Shown here: positions 27,134-35,911 of the stretch, one piece after another
How the letters are laid out: each line of letters begins with the position of its first letter
Position numbering within the stretch: the stretch's first letter is position 1
Assembly: GCA_028692715.1 (NCBI GenBank)
Contig: JAQUWU010000008.1
Coordinates: 1-64,000, forward strand
DNA: 64,000 bases
Reading direction: 5' to 3'
Source of the DNA: Paludibacter sp.
GTDB taxonomy: Bacteria > Bacteroidota > Bacteroidia > Bacteroidales > Paludibacteraceae
Notes under the pieces: model-generated
What the model saw: the letters and a program-made list of their open reading frames with translations, nothing else
What the model was told of the DNA's origin: nothing
Database searches by the model: none
Program-made: the position numbers and the translations under genes

Positions 27134-28459
27134 TTAGAGTAAATCACTGGCCAGTTCAGATAAGAAACTGCGTTCACCTTTCAACAGATTAATATGTGCA
27201 AACACATTTTGACCTTTCATTCGGTCAATCATATACACCAATCCATTGGAGAACATATCCAGATAAGGCGAATCAATTTGATGAATATCACCTGTAAATA
27301 CAATTTTTGTTCCTTCACCTGCACGAGTTATGATGGTTTTAATTTCGTGTGGAGTAAGATTTTGTGCTTCATCAACAATAAAAAATGTTTCACTCAAACT
27401 TCGCCCTCTGATATAAGCCAACGCTTCAATTACTAATTGATCGTTTTTTTGCATATCTTCCAACAAACGTATTTCTTTTCCCTGATACGAAAAATTATGT
27501 TTTATCACATTCAGGTTATCAAACAAGGGTTGCATATAAGGTGCAACCTTTTGTTTCTCGTCACCGGGAAGAAACCCAAGATCTTTGTTACCTAACGCAA
27601 CAATGGGTCGAGCCAGCAATATTTGTTTGTAAGATTCATTTTTATGCAAAGCAGCTGCCAATGCCAACAGAGTTTTTCCTGTTCCCGATTTACCTGTAAG
27701 AGCAACCAGCTTTACGTCATCATCGAGTAAAACATTCATAGCAAAAGCCTGTTCGGCATTTCGAGGTTCAATACCAAAGCAACGTTCTTTTTCAACTCTT
27801 TTTATCAAACCTGTTTGAGGAATATATCTGGCTAACACAGTTGAACGTACGCTTTTCAATACAAAACATTCCTGCGGTTCAATATCCGAAGCAAATTCAA
27901 GCTCAGTTAGTGGTATTGTTCCATCGCCACTATACATTTTGTCTATAAGTTCAGGCGGTACATTCTCGTATGTCTCGTGATTCTTTTCAAAGATATTAAA
28001 ATCAGTTACTTTATCGTTAATATAATCCTCAGCTTTAATGCCCATAGATAATGCTTTCATCCTGAGATTTATATCTTTTGTAATAAGAATAGTTGTGCAT
28101 TTCTTTTTATCTGACATTAAATTGTAGGTGGCAGCCAGAATTCTATGATCAGGAGTTCTTTCTACAAAAGATGTATTGAAAATTTCAGGATATACACCAG
28201 CAGTAATAATAAACAATTTACCTTTCCCCTCTCCAATATCAACACCGTTTTTAAACAATTTATCATTCGCAATCAAATCGAGTTCTCTCGCAAATTCACG
28301 TGCATTAAAGTTTATTTGTTCATTCCCTTTTTTAAAATGATCTAGTTCCTCCAATACCACAATTGGAATATAAATATCATTTTCTTCAAAATTAAGTATG
28401 CATTTATAATCATGAAGTATAACATTCGTATCCAAAACAAAATTTTTCTTTACTCCCAT
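27134..28459 (-). CDS. PhoH family protein with N-terminal PIN domain
   Basis: 441 residues. A PIN-type RNase domain (1-140: FVLDTNVILHD, then VLEELDHFKKG and KDINLRMKA) is fused to a PhoH ATPase (about 230-441) with Walker A LTGKSGTGKTLLALAAAL, IVALGNKDLGFLPGDEKQK, Walker B FFIVDEAQNLTP and VFTGDIHQID. PhoH2-type fusions are known to unwind and cleave RNA. Cytosolic, single gene. The repeat block at 26789-27127 has come to lie directly after the stop codon, between the gene and its likely terminator. Confidence 0.93.
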   Translation of the reverse strand: MGVKKNFVLDTNVILHDYKCILNFEENDIYIPIVVLEELDHFKKGNEQINFNAREFARELDLIANDKLFKNGVDIGEGKGKLFIITAGVYPEIFNTSFVERTPDHRILAATYNLMSDKKKCTTILITKDINLRMKALSMGIKAEDYINDKVTDFNIFEKNHETYENVPPELIDKMYSGDGTIPLTELEFASDIEPQECFVLKSVRSTVLARYIPQTGLIKRVEKERCFGIEPRNAEQAFAMNVLLDDDVKLVALTGKSGTGKTLLALAAALHKNESYKQILLARPIVALGNKDLGFLPGDEKQKVAPYMQPLFDNLNVIKHNFSYQGKEIRLLEDMQKNDQLVIEALAYIRGRSLSETFFIVDEAQNLTPHEIKTIITRAGEGTKIVFTGDIHQIDSPYLDMFSNGLVYMIDRMKGQNVFAHINLLKGERSFLSELASDLL

Positions 28460-28609
28460 ACTCGCTAAATAATTAATAATGAATCAAAAACAATTAACAG
28501 TCTCTATTTTATAAAAATACGCATTATTATTGAATTAATCTTATTTTTAAAAGTTAAGTTTATAATAAAAGAAAGGGTTGTGTTAAACTAGCTTTCAGAC
28601 AAAGTATAA
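28460..28609. other. Intergenic region upstream of phoH
   Basis: AT-rich, no coding frame; presumably holds the phoH promoter, but no clear TAnnTTTG box with partner was found. The remainder of this gap is the element listed at 28610-28812. Confidence 0.3.
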
Positions 28610-28812
28610 AATATTACTTTACGAATCAGCACTAATACAGTTGCTTTTGAGTAGCAATTTTGTTACAAACATGGAAGTAAATTTACCATAAAAGAAAAAC
28701 AAACAATTCATTTGCGAATTAACTCTAATTAGCATTCTAAAACTCCCCCTTTAGGTGTTTACCTCATGAGGAACGAGGGAGGGGTTGGGGGGCTGAGTAA
28801 TAACAATATTAC
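28610..28812 (+). mobile_element. Diverged third copy of the 163-bp element
   Basis: The right end GGGTTGGGGGGCTGAGTAATAAC (28782-28804) matches copies A and B in organisation, and CCCCCTTTAGG lies at 28745. An exact 11-nt direct repeat AATATTACTTT occurs at 28610-28620 and 28805-28815. Taken as an 8-bp duplication (AATATTAC), the element is 28618-28804, with a left end TTTACGAATCAGC that keeps only the CAGC core. The right duplication overlaps the ABC-F stop codon. Confidence 0.5.
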
Positions 28813-30443
28813 TTTCTTTCAATATCTCTGAGACTTTCCATTTTCTTTTTGGCAAGAAAACCATAAATATCTTCCAAGTGTTCCACTACTTTTTTATTTC
28901 CAAATTCATATACTTTAGTTATCAATCCATCCAAAAAATCACGGTCGTGAGATACCACAATTAATGTACCGTCAAAATCAACCAAAGCCTGTTTCAAAAT
29001 ATCTTTCGTCTTCATATCTAAATGATTTGTAGGCTCATCTAAAATGAGAAGATTAACCGGCTCAAGCAGTAACTTTATCATCGAAAGTCGCTGACGTTCA
29101 CCTCCTGATAACACTTTTACTTTTTTAAATGAGTTATCACCTCCAAACATAAATGCACCCAGTAAATCTTTCACTTTTGTACGTATATCTCCTACCGCCA
29201 CATCATCTATCGTTTGAAAAACAGTCAGATTTTCGTCCAACATCGAAGCTTGATTTTGAGCAAAATATCCTATTTTCACATTATGTCCAAGCGTTAGAAT
29301 TCCGTCATGCTCAATTTCTTTCATAATGGCTTTAACAAGCGTCGATTTACCTTCACCGTTTTTTCCGACAAAGGCAATTTTTTCTCCCCGTTCAATCATA
29401 AAGTTGGCATTGGCAAAAACACGTTTTTCACCATACGTTTTTCCAACATTTTCAGCTGTAACCGGATAATTACCGGAACGTGGCGAAGGTGGAAATTTAA
29501 GTCGTAAGGATGATGTATCTTCTTCGTCAACTTCCAGAATCTGAAGCTTTTCAATCATTTTTACCCTCGACTGAACTTGTAGGGTTTTAGAATAGGTTCC
29601 CTTAAATCGATCGATAAACTCCATATTATCGGCAATCATTTTCTGCTGTTCATCAAACTGTTTTTGTTGTTGTTCACGACGCTCTTTGCGCAATTCGAGA
29701 TAATGTGAATATTTTGCTTTATAATCGTAAATCCGACCCATAGTTACTTCAATGGTACGAGTGGTAATATTATCCACAAATGCTCTATCGTGCGAAATTA
29801 CGACTACAGCCTTTGCAGAATTTATCAGAAAATCTTCGAGCCATTGAATTGATTCAATATCCAAATGGTTAGTCGGCTCATCCAAAAGAATTACATCGGG
29901 ACGTTGGAGTAATATTTTAGCCAATTCAATACGCATTCGCCACCCGCCACTAAATTCGGAAGTTTTACGCGTAAAATCTTCACGCAGAAAGCCTAATCCT
30001 ATCAAAGTTTTCTCAATATCAGCATCGTAGTTTATTTCTTCAATACTATAAAACTGTTCGCTTAAAGCAGAAACCTGTTCTATCAATTCCATATAACTAT
30101 CGGACTCATAATCCGTTCGAACCGTAAGTTCTTCATTCAGTGCTTCAATTTGTTTTCCCATTTCATTTATTTCGGAGAAAGCCGTAGATGTTTCTTCAAA
30201 AACAGTGCGGTTATCTTCAAGCAATAAATGTTGAGGTAAATACGAAACTTTTAATTCTTTTGGATAGGAAACTGTTCCTTTTGAGGGTTCGCGAACACCT
30301 GCAATAATTTTCAACAAAGTGGATTTTCCAGCACCATTTTTGCCCATAAGAGCAATCCGATCTTTTTCATTTATCACAAATGAAATGTCTGAAAAAAGTG
30401 TTTGACCGCCAAATTCAACGGTAAGAGCATCAACTGATAACAT
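28809..30443 (-). CDS. ABC-F family ATPase
   Basis: Soluble protein with two ABC domains and no membrane part, 544 residues, acting on the ribosome (translation factor or antibiotic-protection class). ABC1: Walker A GKNGAGKST, signature FSGGWRMR, Walker B VILLDEPTNHLD. The linker (about 240-300) is charged and helical (ELRKERREQQQKQFDEQQKM), the P-site tRNA-interaction motif region. ABC2: GKNGEGKST, LSGGERQRLS, LLILDEPTNHLD. The C-terminus stops soon after ABC2, without the coiled arm of Uup. This order fits the YheS/YdiF-like housekeeping groups rather than a known resistance type. The stop codon lies within a direct repeat of a mobile-element remnant. Confidence 0.93.
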   Translation of the reverse strand: MLSVDALTVEFGGQTLFSDISFVINEKDRIALMGKNGAGKSTLLKIIAGVREPSKGTVSYPKELKVSYLPQHLLLEDNRTVFEETSTAFSEINEMGKQIEALNEELTVRTDYESDSYMELIEQVSALSEQFYSIEEINYDADIEKTLIGLGFLREDFTRKTSEFSGGWRMRIELAKILLQRPDVILLDEPTNHLDIESIQWLEDFLINSAKAVVVISHDRAFVDNITTRTIEVTMGRIYDYKAKYSHYLELRKERREQQQKQFDEQQKMIADNMEFIDRFKGTYSKTLQVQSRVKMIEKLQILEVDEEDTSSLRLKFPPSPRSGNYPVTAENVGKTYGEKRVFANANFMIERGEKIAFVGKNGEGKSTLVKAIMKEIEHDGILTLGHNVKIGYFAQNQASMLDENLTVFQTIDDVAVGDIRTKVKDLLGAFMFGGDNSFKKVKVLSGGERQRLSMIKLLLEPVNLLILDEPTNHLDMKTKDILKQALVDFDGTLIVVSHDRDFLDGLITKVYEFGNKKVVEHLEDIYGFLAKKKMESLRDIERK

Positions 30444-30453
30444 AATTTAGTAA

Positions 30454-30516
30454 GTAGTTTATAGTAGGTAGTTTGGTAGTTGGTAGTTGATAATTGATAA
30501 TTGATAATTGATAATT
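30454..30516. repeat. Heptamer minisatellite (9 units)
   Basis: Nine consecutive 7-nt units: GTAGTTT, ATAGTAG, GTAGTTT, GGTAGTT twice and GATAATT four times. It begins 11 nt upstream of the ABC-F start codon, so it occupies the likely leader or promoter of that gene. Confidence 0.85.
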
Positions 30517-30531
30517 AAAAAAAAATGAAAT

Positions 30532-30711
30532 GAAATATTGTGACTACTCAGCACTTCAAGAAGTACTTCATTTGACGTTTTTAGGGAAAATTGCAGAGTA
30601 AAAAAAATGAAATTTTCACAAAAAAAAACAAATTAAAGCGCATAAATGATGAATGTCGCTCCAGAAATCCCCCTTTAGGGGGGTTGGGGGGCTGAGTAGT
30701 TACGAAATATT
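30532..30711 (+). mobile_element. Miniature inverted-repeat element, copy B, with 8-bp target duplication
   Basis: Element 30540-30703 (164 bp), ends GTGACTACTCAGC and GCTGAGTAGTTAC, flanked by the direct repeat GAAATATT (30532-30539 and 30704-30711). Internally it follows copy A (22718-22880) closely, with differences mainly in A-run lengths, and has the same orientation. Confidence 0.88.
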
Positions 30712-30777
30712 CATAAAAAAAAATTCCGTCATGGCTCGCAAGTCGTGGCGGAAAACTTTTTCAAATTTTATTTGTAT

Positions 30778-33612
30778 TTATATTATAACTTTTATTAATC
30801 GATTATTTGCTTTTAAAATATAGACATGCCCTCTCGGCAAGTCAAATATTTGAAAAACACTTGTAACGGGACTAATAATTCTCACACATTTCCCTTGAAT
30901 ATCGTAAACATATAATTTAGCCTCTTTGGTTGGCAAAAACACTTTCACATTCCCTTCTACATCCGGAACTGCCAACAAGCCGCTATCCAATGGGTAACCC
31001 AATGTTTTTACTATGATTGTATTAGACATTTCCGTAATATTTTCATATTGGAATTCGGTATTTTTATCACTTGCCTTTACAAAATATAGATATTCGGTAT
31101 TGGGTTGAAGATCATATACAACCTCCGAAAGTTCTGAAACCCATTTATCAGAATCTATATACTCAATTGTTTCGTCAAAACCGACAGCAACATCATCAAA
31201 AGTTATTGAACCAATCCCTTTGAAATATCTGAATCTGAATTTATAATATTGGTTACTAGTTGAAAAGGAATACGTTTTGTTCTTTTCATTTAAGCTGGTT
31301 GTCACCGGAATACTATCAATTTCTTCCCATATATTTTGATCTGTTAAGGCTTCAACAATAAAACCACCATTTTTTGCGCCCATCGATCTGATATAGAATG
31401 ACAAACTAATAGCAGGCAACAAAAACTTTTGAGATTCAACAGATTCACCTGTATTCGAAAATTGAAGAGAAGGAGTTGCAATACCACTATAAATCGTTGA
31501 CGAAGAAATAGTACTCACATTTATTGTCCAGTCTTTCGATGGCGTTAATCCATTATCAAAACCTTCGTTTAATATTGAAGCAGCATCCTTTAAAGAGTAA
31601 ATTGTCAAATAATATCCTGTAGCATCAAAAACCGTATTCCAATTTGCTTTAAAACCAGAAAAAGTTATATTGTCAGGCTCCATCGCAATTGGCTTTTCAA
31701 CAGACACTTTACGGGTAGATGTTCCGGTAAGAGCTAATTCATAATAATCTGAACCGGATTGAAAAACAATTTTATCGGTATGCGTTTTTGTATAAGATGG
31801 AACTGTGGGATTATAACGAATCTGAATATTTGTAGCAGATACAATGGTTCCCTCCGTTATCAGTGTAATTGATTGACCCCAAGCTGTTTCAGAGTCGGTA
31901 TCTTTCTTAATTTGGAAAAGTGTATCTGCTGAAAGACTTATACTAATATTGCTGGTTAGATTTGAGCCACTAATTATTAAAGATTGTAGCTCCGAAGGTA
32001 TTCCCTGAACCGTTGAAAAAGCATCAATTTTCTCTATGACAGTGAAGTTTGAACCAAAATTAAATATTATTTTGCCATTTGTCTCACGAATATTTTTTAA
32101 CGGTTTATGAATATCCGTATTATTCCTTAAAACCAAGTTATACTCCGTTATATTTGCCGCTCCAGGGAATGGGTCGCCAGAAGAAGAGTTGTCGGTTGCC
32201 ACTCCATCTGCCTCCATAATATCAACTCCCATTGACAACGGATCATTATTTGGTGTATTTGCATCCCATGTACTTGCATTATAATAAATACGAGTAATTA
32301 ACATACCGTGATACGGCAAAAATCTATCCCAACCCACTTTTTGCCTATTTTCTAAAGTGAAAAATTCTACGGGAGAAGGGTTAGCACCATTCAAATTATG
32401 GTTTCCATCCTGTGTAATTATATATGCCGTATTTGTAGTTGATAAAGTATCGAGCGTATATTCTCCAAAATCTTTTAATTCCACGGGGTTTAACCAACCA
32501 ATAAAGAATCTATCGTAGGCAGAATAAGAAGGTGGTGTTCGTCCATTATTCAAATATGCCCCTGTATCCATTATATTCCAAGTGTATAAAGTATGATGTT
32601 CTGCTCCATCTGTAGCATAATAATCTACCAGACCTAGAACATGTCCAAACTCATGACAAAATGTACCTATTCCACACATATTTTGACCTGAACTGGAACG
32701 TAATTCAGATGTACAGGCATAATCATAAATCGCAACATTATTAAATTTTGTACTTTTATTTGCCAAAGTCCATCTGTGAGGCCATATTGAATTTTCTGGA
32801 CCTCCTTCAGCTTCATTATATCCGGCATAATAGATAAAGACATTATCCACTACTCCATCATTATCAGTATCATACTGCGAAAAATCGACTCCTGCTGCCG
32901 CTGCCTTTGCACAAGCATCAATTACCATTTGTCTGGGATTGGAATCATTATCACTCGCATCGTTTGCGCCATAATACGACATGTCATGATCTAAATTATA
33001 AGGACCTACCACATCAAATTCAGGATCGAAAACACCGGTTGAATTATCTCTGAAATAATCCCTGGCAGAACCGGTTCCGCCATTTGTAGCATATCCCTTT
33101 TCATTTAATAAATTAGTAAAAGCAGTTTTAGTATTTGCTACAGTAAATGTAACATCTGTGAAATTCACTAAGATTACTATTGACTTTGGAGTTCCGGAAA
33201 TAGGATAGGCTTTCTGTGGTGACGTTTCTGTAACAGATTTAGCTTTCCACATCGACCGCCTTAACTGATTTATTTTACTAAAATCAATATTTTTATTTAA
33301 ACCTTGTAAATAAGCACGTTCAATTAAAGTTCTTTTATCAATTTCCTTTGCAATAACATTTGTCGACTTAAAATGGCCCAAACTATCCGGTTCAGCATAA
33401 GTCAAAAAACCTTCACTATTTTTAACTAATGAGTAACCATCCAATGTAGAACGGTAATTGAAGTATTCGTCCCCATTTAAGCGAATAGTCAATTTTGTTC
33501 CGTCGGGTTGATCTACTACTACAGGGTAGGGAGTAGCTTTAATTGCATAAAGACAAGTTATAGAACTAAGAAACAAAAAAGAGAATATAATATGTTTAAA
33601 GATTTCTTTCAT
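30778..33612 (-). CDS. M6 family metalloprotease with T9SS-like C-terminus
   Basis: 944-residue secreted protease. Signal peptide 1-23. A propeptide-like segment (about 25-120) precedes the M6 (immune inhibitor A-like) domain at about 140-400, with the metzincin zinc motif HEFGHVLGLVD at 320-330 (His320, Glu321, His324, Asp330) and the later NIMDTG Met-turn. Beta-sandwich modules follow: an IPT/BACON-like segment (about 530-640), a fibronectin III-like segment interrupted by a carbohydrate-binding-like insert (about 640-890) and a C-terminal domain ending IFDLPRGHVYILKANNRLIKVII, a T9SS type A sorting signal. Probably exported to the surface or medium to degrade protein. Confidence 0.9.
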   Translation of the reverse strand: MKEIFKHIIFSFLFLSSITCLYAIKATPYPVVVDQPDGTKLTIRLNGDEYFNYRSTLDGYSLVKNSEGFLTYAEPDSLGHFKSTNVIAKEIDKRTLIERAYLQGLNKNIDFSKINQLRRSMWKAKSVTETSPQKAYPISGTPKSIVILVNFTDVTFTVANTKTAFTNLLNEKGYATNGGTGSARDYFRDNSTGVFDPEFDVVGPYNLDHDMSYYGANDASDNDSNPRQMVIDACAKAAAAGVDFSQYDTDNDGVVDNVFIYYAGYNEAEGGPENSIWPHRWTLANKSTKFNNVAIYDYACTSELRSSSGQNMCGIGTFCHEFGHVLGLVDYYATDGAEHHTLYTWNIMDTGAYLNNGRTPPSYSAYDRFFIGWLNPVELKDFGEYTLDTLSTTNTAYIITQDGNHNLNGANPSPVEFFTLENRQKVGWDRFLPYHGMLITRIYYNASTWDANTPNNDPLSMGVDIMEADGVATDNSSSGDPFPGAANITEYNLVLRNNTDIHKPLKNIRETNGKIIFNFGSNFTVIEKIDAFSTVQGIPSELQSLIISGSNLTSNISISLSADTLFQIKKDTDSETAWGQSITLITEGTIVSATNIQIRYNPTVPSYTKTHTDKIVFQSGSDYYELALTGTSTRKVSVEKPIAMEPDNITFSGFKANWNTVFDATGYYLTIYSLKDAASILNEGFDNGLTPSKDWTINVSTISSSTIYSGIATPSLQFSNTGESVESQKFLLPAISLSFYIRSMGAKNGGFIVEALTDQNIWEEIDSIPVTTSLNEKNKTYSFSTSNQYYKFRFRYFKGIGSITFDDVAVGFDETIEYIDSDKWVSELSEVVYDLQPNTEYLYFVKASDKNTEFQYENITEMSNTIIVKTLGYPLDSGLLAVPDVEGNVKVFLPTKEAKLYVYDIQGKCVRIISPVTSVFQIFDLPRGHVYILKANNRLIKVII

Positions 33613-33847
33613 ATTTAATGAATAGACATTTAAATAATTGTAAACAAGAATAAAGTTTCCTTCAAGAAGTCATTTCACTTACAAAATAGGTCAACTTATT
33701 TATTTTGAATATAAAACGAATACAAATTTAATCAAAATAGTCCGTAAATTGATATAAATATCAATACAAACAATAAATAGGACTATAGTATTTAATTATA
33801 ATAACAAATAAATACTGAATTTTTGAAATAACATTGCAGTGAAGATT

Positions 33848-34216
33848 TTATTTCTTAAAAATAAAGTAAACGGCAAGCACAAGGAAAAAGAACCCAACGA
33901 GATGATTCCACCTGAATGTTTCATTTTTAAAAAGGACCAAAGAAAATACTGTAAATACAACTAATGTTATAACTTCCTGAATAACTTTTAATTGCAACAA
34001 AGTAAACGGTCCACCATTCCCCTTAAAACCAATTCTATTTGCCGGAACCTGAAAGAAATACTCGAATAAAGCAATCCCCCAACTTATGAGTATTATAACT
34101 ACCAGAGGTAATGAATCAAACCATTTGTATTCACGCATTTTTAAATGGCCATACCATGCAAAGGTCATAAATATATTGGAAGTAATCAATAAAAAAATAG
34201 TCAAAAACACTTTCAT
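33848..34216 (-). CDS. DMT family membrane protein (DUF486)
   Basis: 122 residues with four membrane helices, covering almost the whole chain (VFLTIFLLITSNIFMTFAWY, PLVVIILISWGIALFEYFF, QEVITLVVFTVFSLVL, LVGFFFLVLAVYFIF). The motif AWYGHLK near the N-terminus and FEYFFQVPANRIG after TM2 mark the DUF486 family, small relatives of drug/metabolite transporters. The frame extends to a TTG at 34222, but the ATG two codons later is the more likely start. Function unknown. Confidence 0.85.
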   Translation of the reverse strand: MKVFLTIFLLITSNIFMTFAWYGHLKMREYKWFDSLPLVVIILISWGIALFEYFFQVPANRIGFKGNGGPFTLLQLKVIQEVITLVVFTVFSLVLFKNETFRWNHLVGFFFLVLAVYFIFKK

Positions 34217-34292
34217 AAACAACCTAAGTATTTACTATTAAACAATGTACCACTTACCATTTAACAAAAAAAAGATAAATAGCATATTACGA

Positions 34293-34328
34293 ATTTATTA
34301 ATAAGACATTATATTATTCTCATTACTT
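34293..34328. repeat. 36-nt dispersed intergenic repeat, copy 1
   Basis: Differs at 3 of 36 positions from 40254-40289. Both copies are AT-rich and contain GACATTAT and TTATTCTCATTACTT, in the same orientation. Confidence 0.6.
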
Positions 34329-34377
34329 ACTACAATTGAACGATACAAATACACCTATTAAACTATTAACGAATCAT

Positions 34378-35127
34378 CTAGTCACCTTTCCTTGGCAAAT
34401 AGTCACTTTTAACATTTTCCATTGCAGCCCAAATACTATTCCGAACTTCAGGATTCCATTTTTCGAGTTCAGATATGAGATTTTTGGCATTCCTACGTGA
34501 AGAGTCCTTTTCGTAAGGGCAATTTTTTTCTTGCTTTTGATATTCTCTGATACGCTCTATTTCTTTCATCTCTTTTTCCGAAATTAATGATAAAGGACGA
34601 ATAATGGTCATGTCAAATTTATCCATTTTTAGCTTGGGTGGCATAGTTCCAAACGAGCCCTGATAAAAAAGATTTAACAATAACGTTTCAGTAATATCGT
34701 CTAAATGATGCCCTAGTGCAATCTTATTACATCCCAGCTCTTTTGCCACAGCAAACAACGCTTTCCTTCTGTGCCATGAACACAGAAAACAGATCGATTT
34801 CCGGGTATCTGTTGTGCCATCAAATTTTGTTTTATAATGAACAAAAGGGATATTGAACTTCTCTGAAAAAGTTTTCAAATAATTTAAATTCGATTCGTAA
34901 GCAATATTCTCGACAGTTACATGAACTGCCGTAAGCTTAAAACGAGGAACAAATATTTTCATTCGTTCACCCAACAATTCAAGTAATGCCAACGAATCCT
35001 TTCCCCCTGAAAGCCCTATCAAAATATGGTCACCATCTTCAATTAACCGATAATCATATAGTGCTTTTTTAAATTTTGATTGAATACCAATAAGTATCTT
35101 TTTATCTGTTTTATTAAGTTCCTCCAT
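34378..35127 (-). CDS. ttcA: TtcA-family tRNA thiolation ATPase
   Basis: PP-loop enzyme of the TtcA/TilS superfamily that would thiolate tRNA cytidine 32 in the cytosol. PP-loop SGGKDSLALLELL near residue 40; cysteine pair in SICFLCSWHRRKALF (CxxC, the Fe-S ligands and sulfur carrier of TtcA); LGHHLDDITETLLLNLF with TMPPKL follows, then IIRPL and a C-terminal CPYE (third Cys). Length 249, slightly shorter than E. coli TtcA. The short sequence and strong motifs support this assignment, but other group members with different tRNA targets exist. It is divergent from the tRNA-Gly gene. Confidence 0.85.
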   Translation of the reverse strand: MEELNKTDKKILIGIQSKFKKALYDYRLIEDGDHILIGLSGGKDSLALLELLGERMKIFVPRFKLTAVHVTVENIAYESNLNYLKTFSEKFNIPFVHYKTKFDGTTDTRKSICFLCSWHRRKALFAVAKELGCNKIALGHHLDDITETLLLNLFYQGSFGTMPPKLKMDKFDMTIIRPLSLISEKEMKEIERIREYQKQEKNCPYEKDSSRRNAKNLISELEKWNPEVRNSIWAAMENVKSDYLPRKGD

Positions 35128-35301
35128 TTATCGGATTTTGATTAGCAAGCGCAAAATTACTACAATCACATTAATAATTGTGGAAAAAATTTTTTATTAA
35201 TGCGAATTACAACTAGAATTAAGTAAACCTCAATTATTTTTCATTCTCAATATGAATTTGTGAAAGCGAATGATTCAAATTATAAAATTTTCGTTGAGAT
35301 A

Positions 35302-35332
35302 TTTGCAAATTATCAAAAACGCACTATCTTTG
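35302..35332 (+). promoter_or_regulatory. Promoter of the tRNA-Gly/tRNA-Leu cluster
   Basis: TTTG (35302-35305), 19 nt, TATCTTTG (35325-35332): both consensus boxes at canonical spacing. The tRNA begins 55 nt further on. Confidence 0.85.
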
Positions 35333-35387
35333 CAGCGCAATTAAAAAAAAATAGAAAAAGTTTTATTTTATAATTGTAAATTATATT

Positions 35388-35460
<73 letters not shown>

Positions 35461-35471
35461 CAATATTAAAT

Positions 35472-35536
35472 GCGAAAGTGTATATCGGGACGAAAAGTTT
35501 ATCCCGATTTTTCGGGGAGTCCCGTTTTTCGCTCAA
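35472..35536 (+). repeat. Partial duplication of the tRNA-Gly 3' end
   Basis: The 20 nt 35444-35463 recur exactly at 35517-35536, an offset of 73 nt that equals the length of the tRNA. At 35472 a GCGAAA, matching the acceptor 5' strand, can pair with the duplicated TTTCGC. The middle instead holds a separate hairpin (ATCGGGA/TCCCGAT). It may be a decayed tandem tRNA copy or an att-like scar. Confidence 0.6.
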
Positions 35537-35542
35537 CAAAAA

Positions 35543-35577
35543 ACAAAAAAGCGAAACAAACGTGTTTCGCTTTTTTG
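35543..35577 (+). terminator. Terminator or processing hairpin after tRNA-Gly
   Basis: AAAAAAGCGAAAC (35545-35557) pairs perfectly with GTTTCGCTTTTTT (35564-35576), loop AAACGT. Confidence 0.8.
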
Positions 35578-35604
35578 TCCAAAAGATATTTTTTTGTATT
35601 AATT

Positions 35605-35688
35605 GCCCAAATGGTGGAATTGGTAGACACGCTAGTTTCAGGGACTAGTGGTCGTAAGGCTGTGCAGGTTCGAGTCCTGTTTTGGGCA
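35605..35688 (+). tRNA. tRNA-Leu (anticodon CAG)
   Basis: 84-nt class II tRNA: acceptor GCCCAAA/TTTGGGC, anticodon stem CTAGT/ACTAG with loop TTCAGGG, long variable arm (GGTCGTAAGGCTGT region) and T-arm GGTTCGAGTCC. CCA not encoded. Confidence 0.96.
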
Positions 35689-35764
35689 CATTTCTATTTT
35701 TCAATTATCAATTTCTTATTTGAATTTAAAATTGAGAATTGCTGAAATAAAAATTATATTTTTT

Positions 35765-35848
35765 GCGCGGATGGTGGAATTGGTAGACATGCTACTTTGA
35801 GGGGGTAGTGCCGGTTACGGCGTGTGAGTTCGAGTCTCATTCCGCGTA
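35765..35848 (+). tRNA. tRNA-Leu (anticodon GAG)
   Basis: 84-nt class II tRNA: acceptor GCGCGGA/TCCGCGT with a G1-T72 wobble, anticodon loop TTGAGGG, variable arm GCCGGTTACGGC and T-arm AGTTCGAGTCT. CCA not encoded. Confidence 0.95.
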
Positions 35849-35871
35849 CATAAAATTGATTTTCAATTTTT

Positions 35872-35911
35872 TACAGCTAAAAAGTCAAATTGACTTTTTA
35901 GCTGTTTTTTT
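35872..35911. terminator. Bidirectional terminator, tRNA cluster / outer-membrane protein gene
   Basis: 16-bp inverted repeat (35873-35888 with 35890-35905), beginning ACAGCTAAAAAGTC, followed by T8 on the plus strand. It lies between the last tRNA and the convergent gene ending at 35911. Confidence 0.82.
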
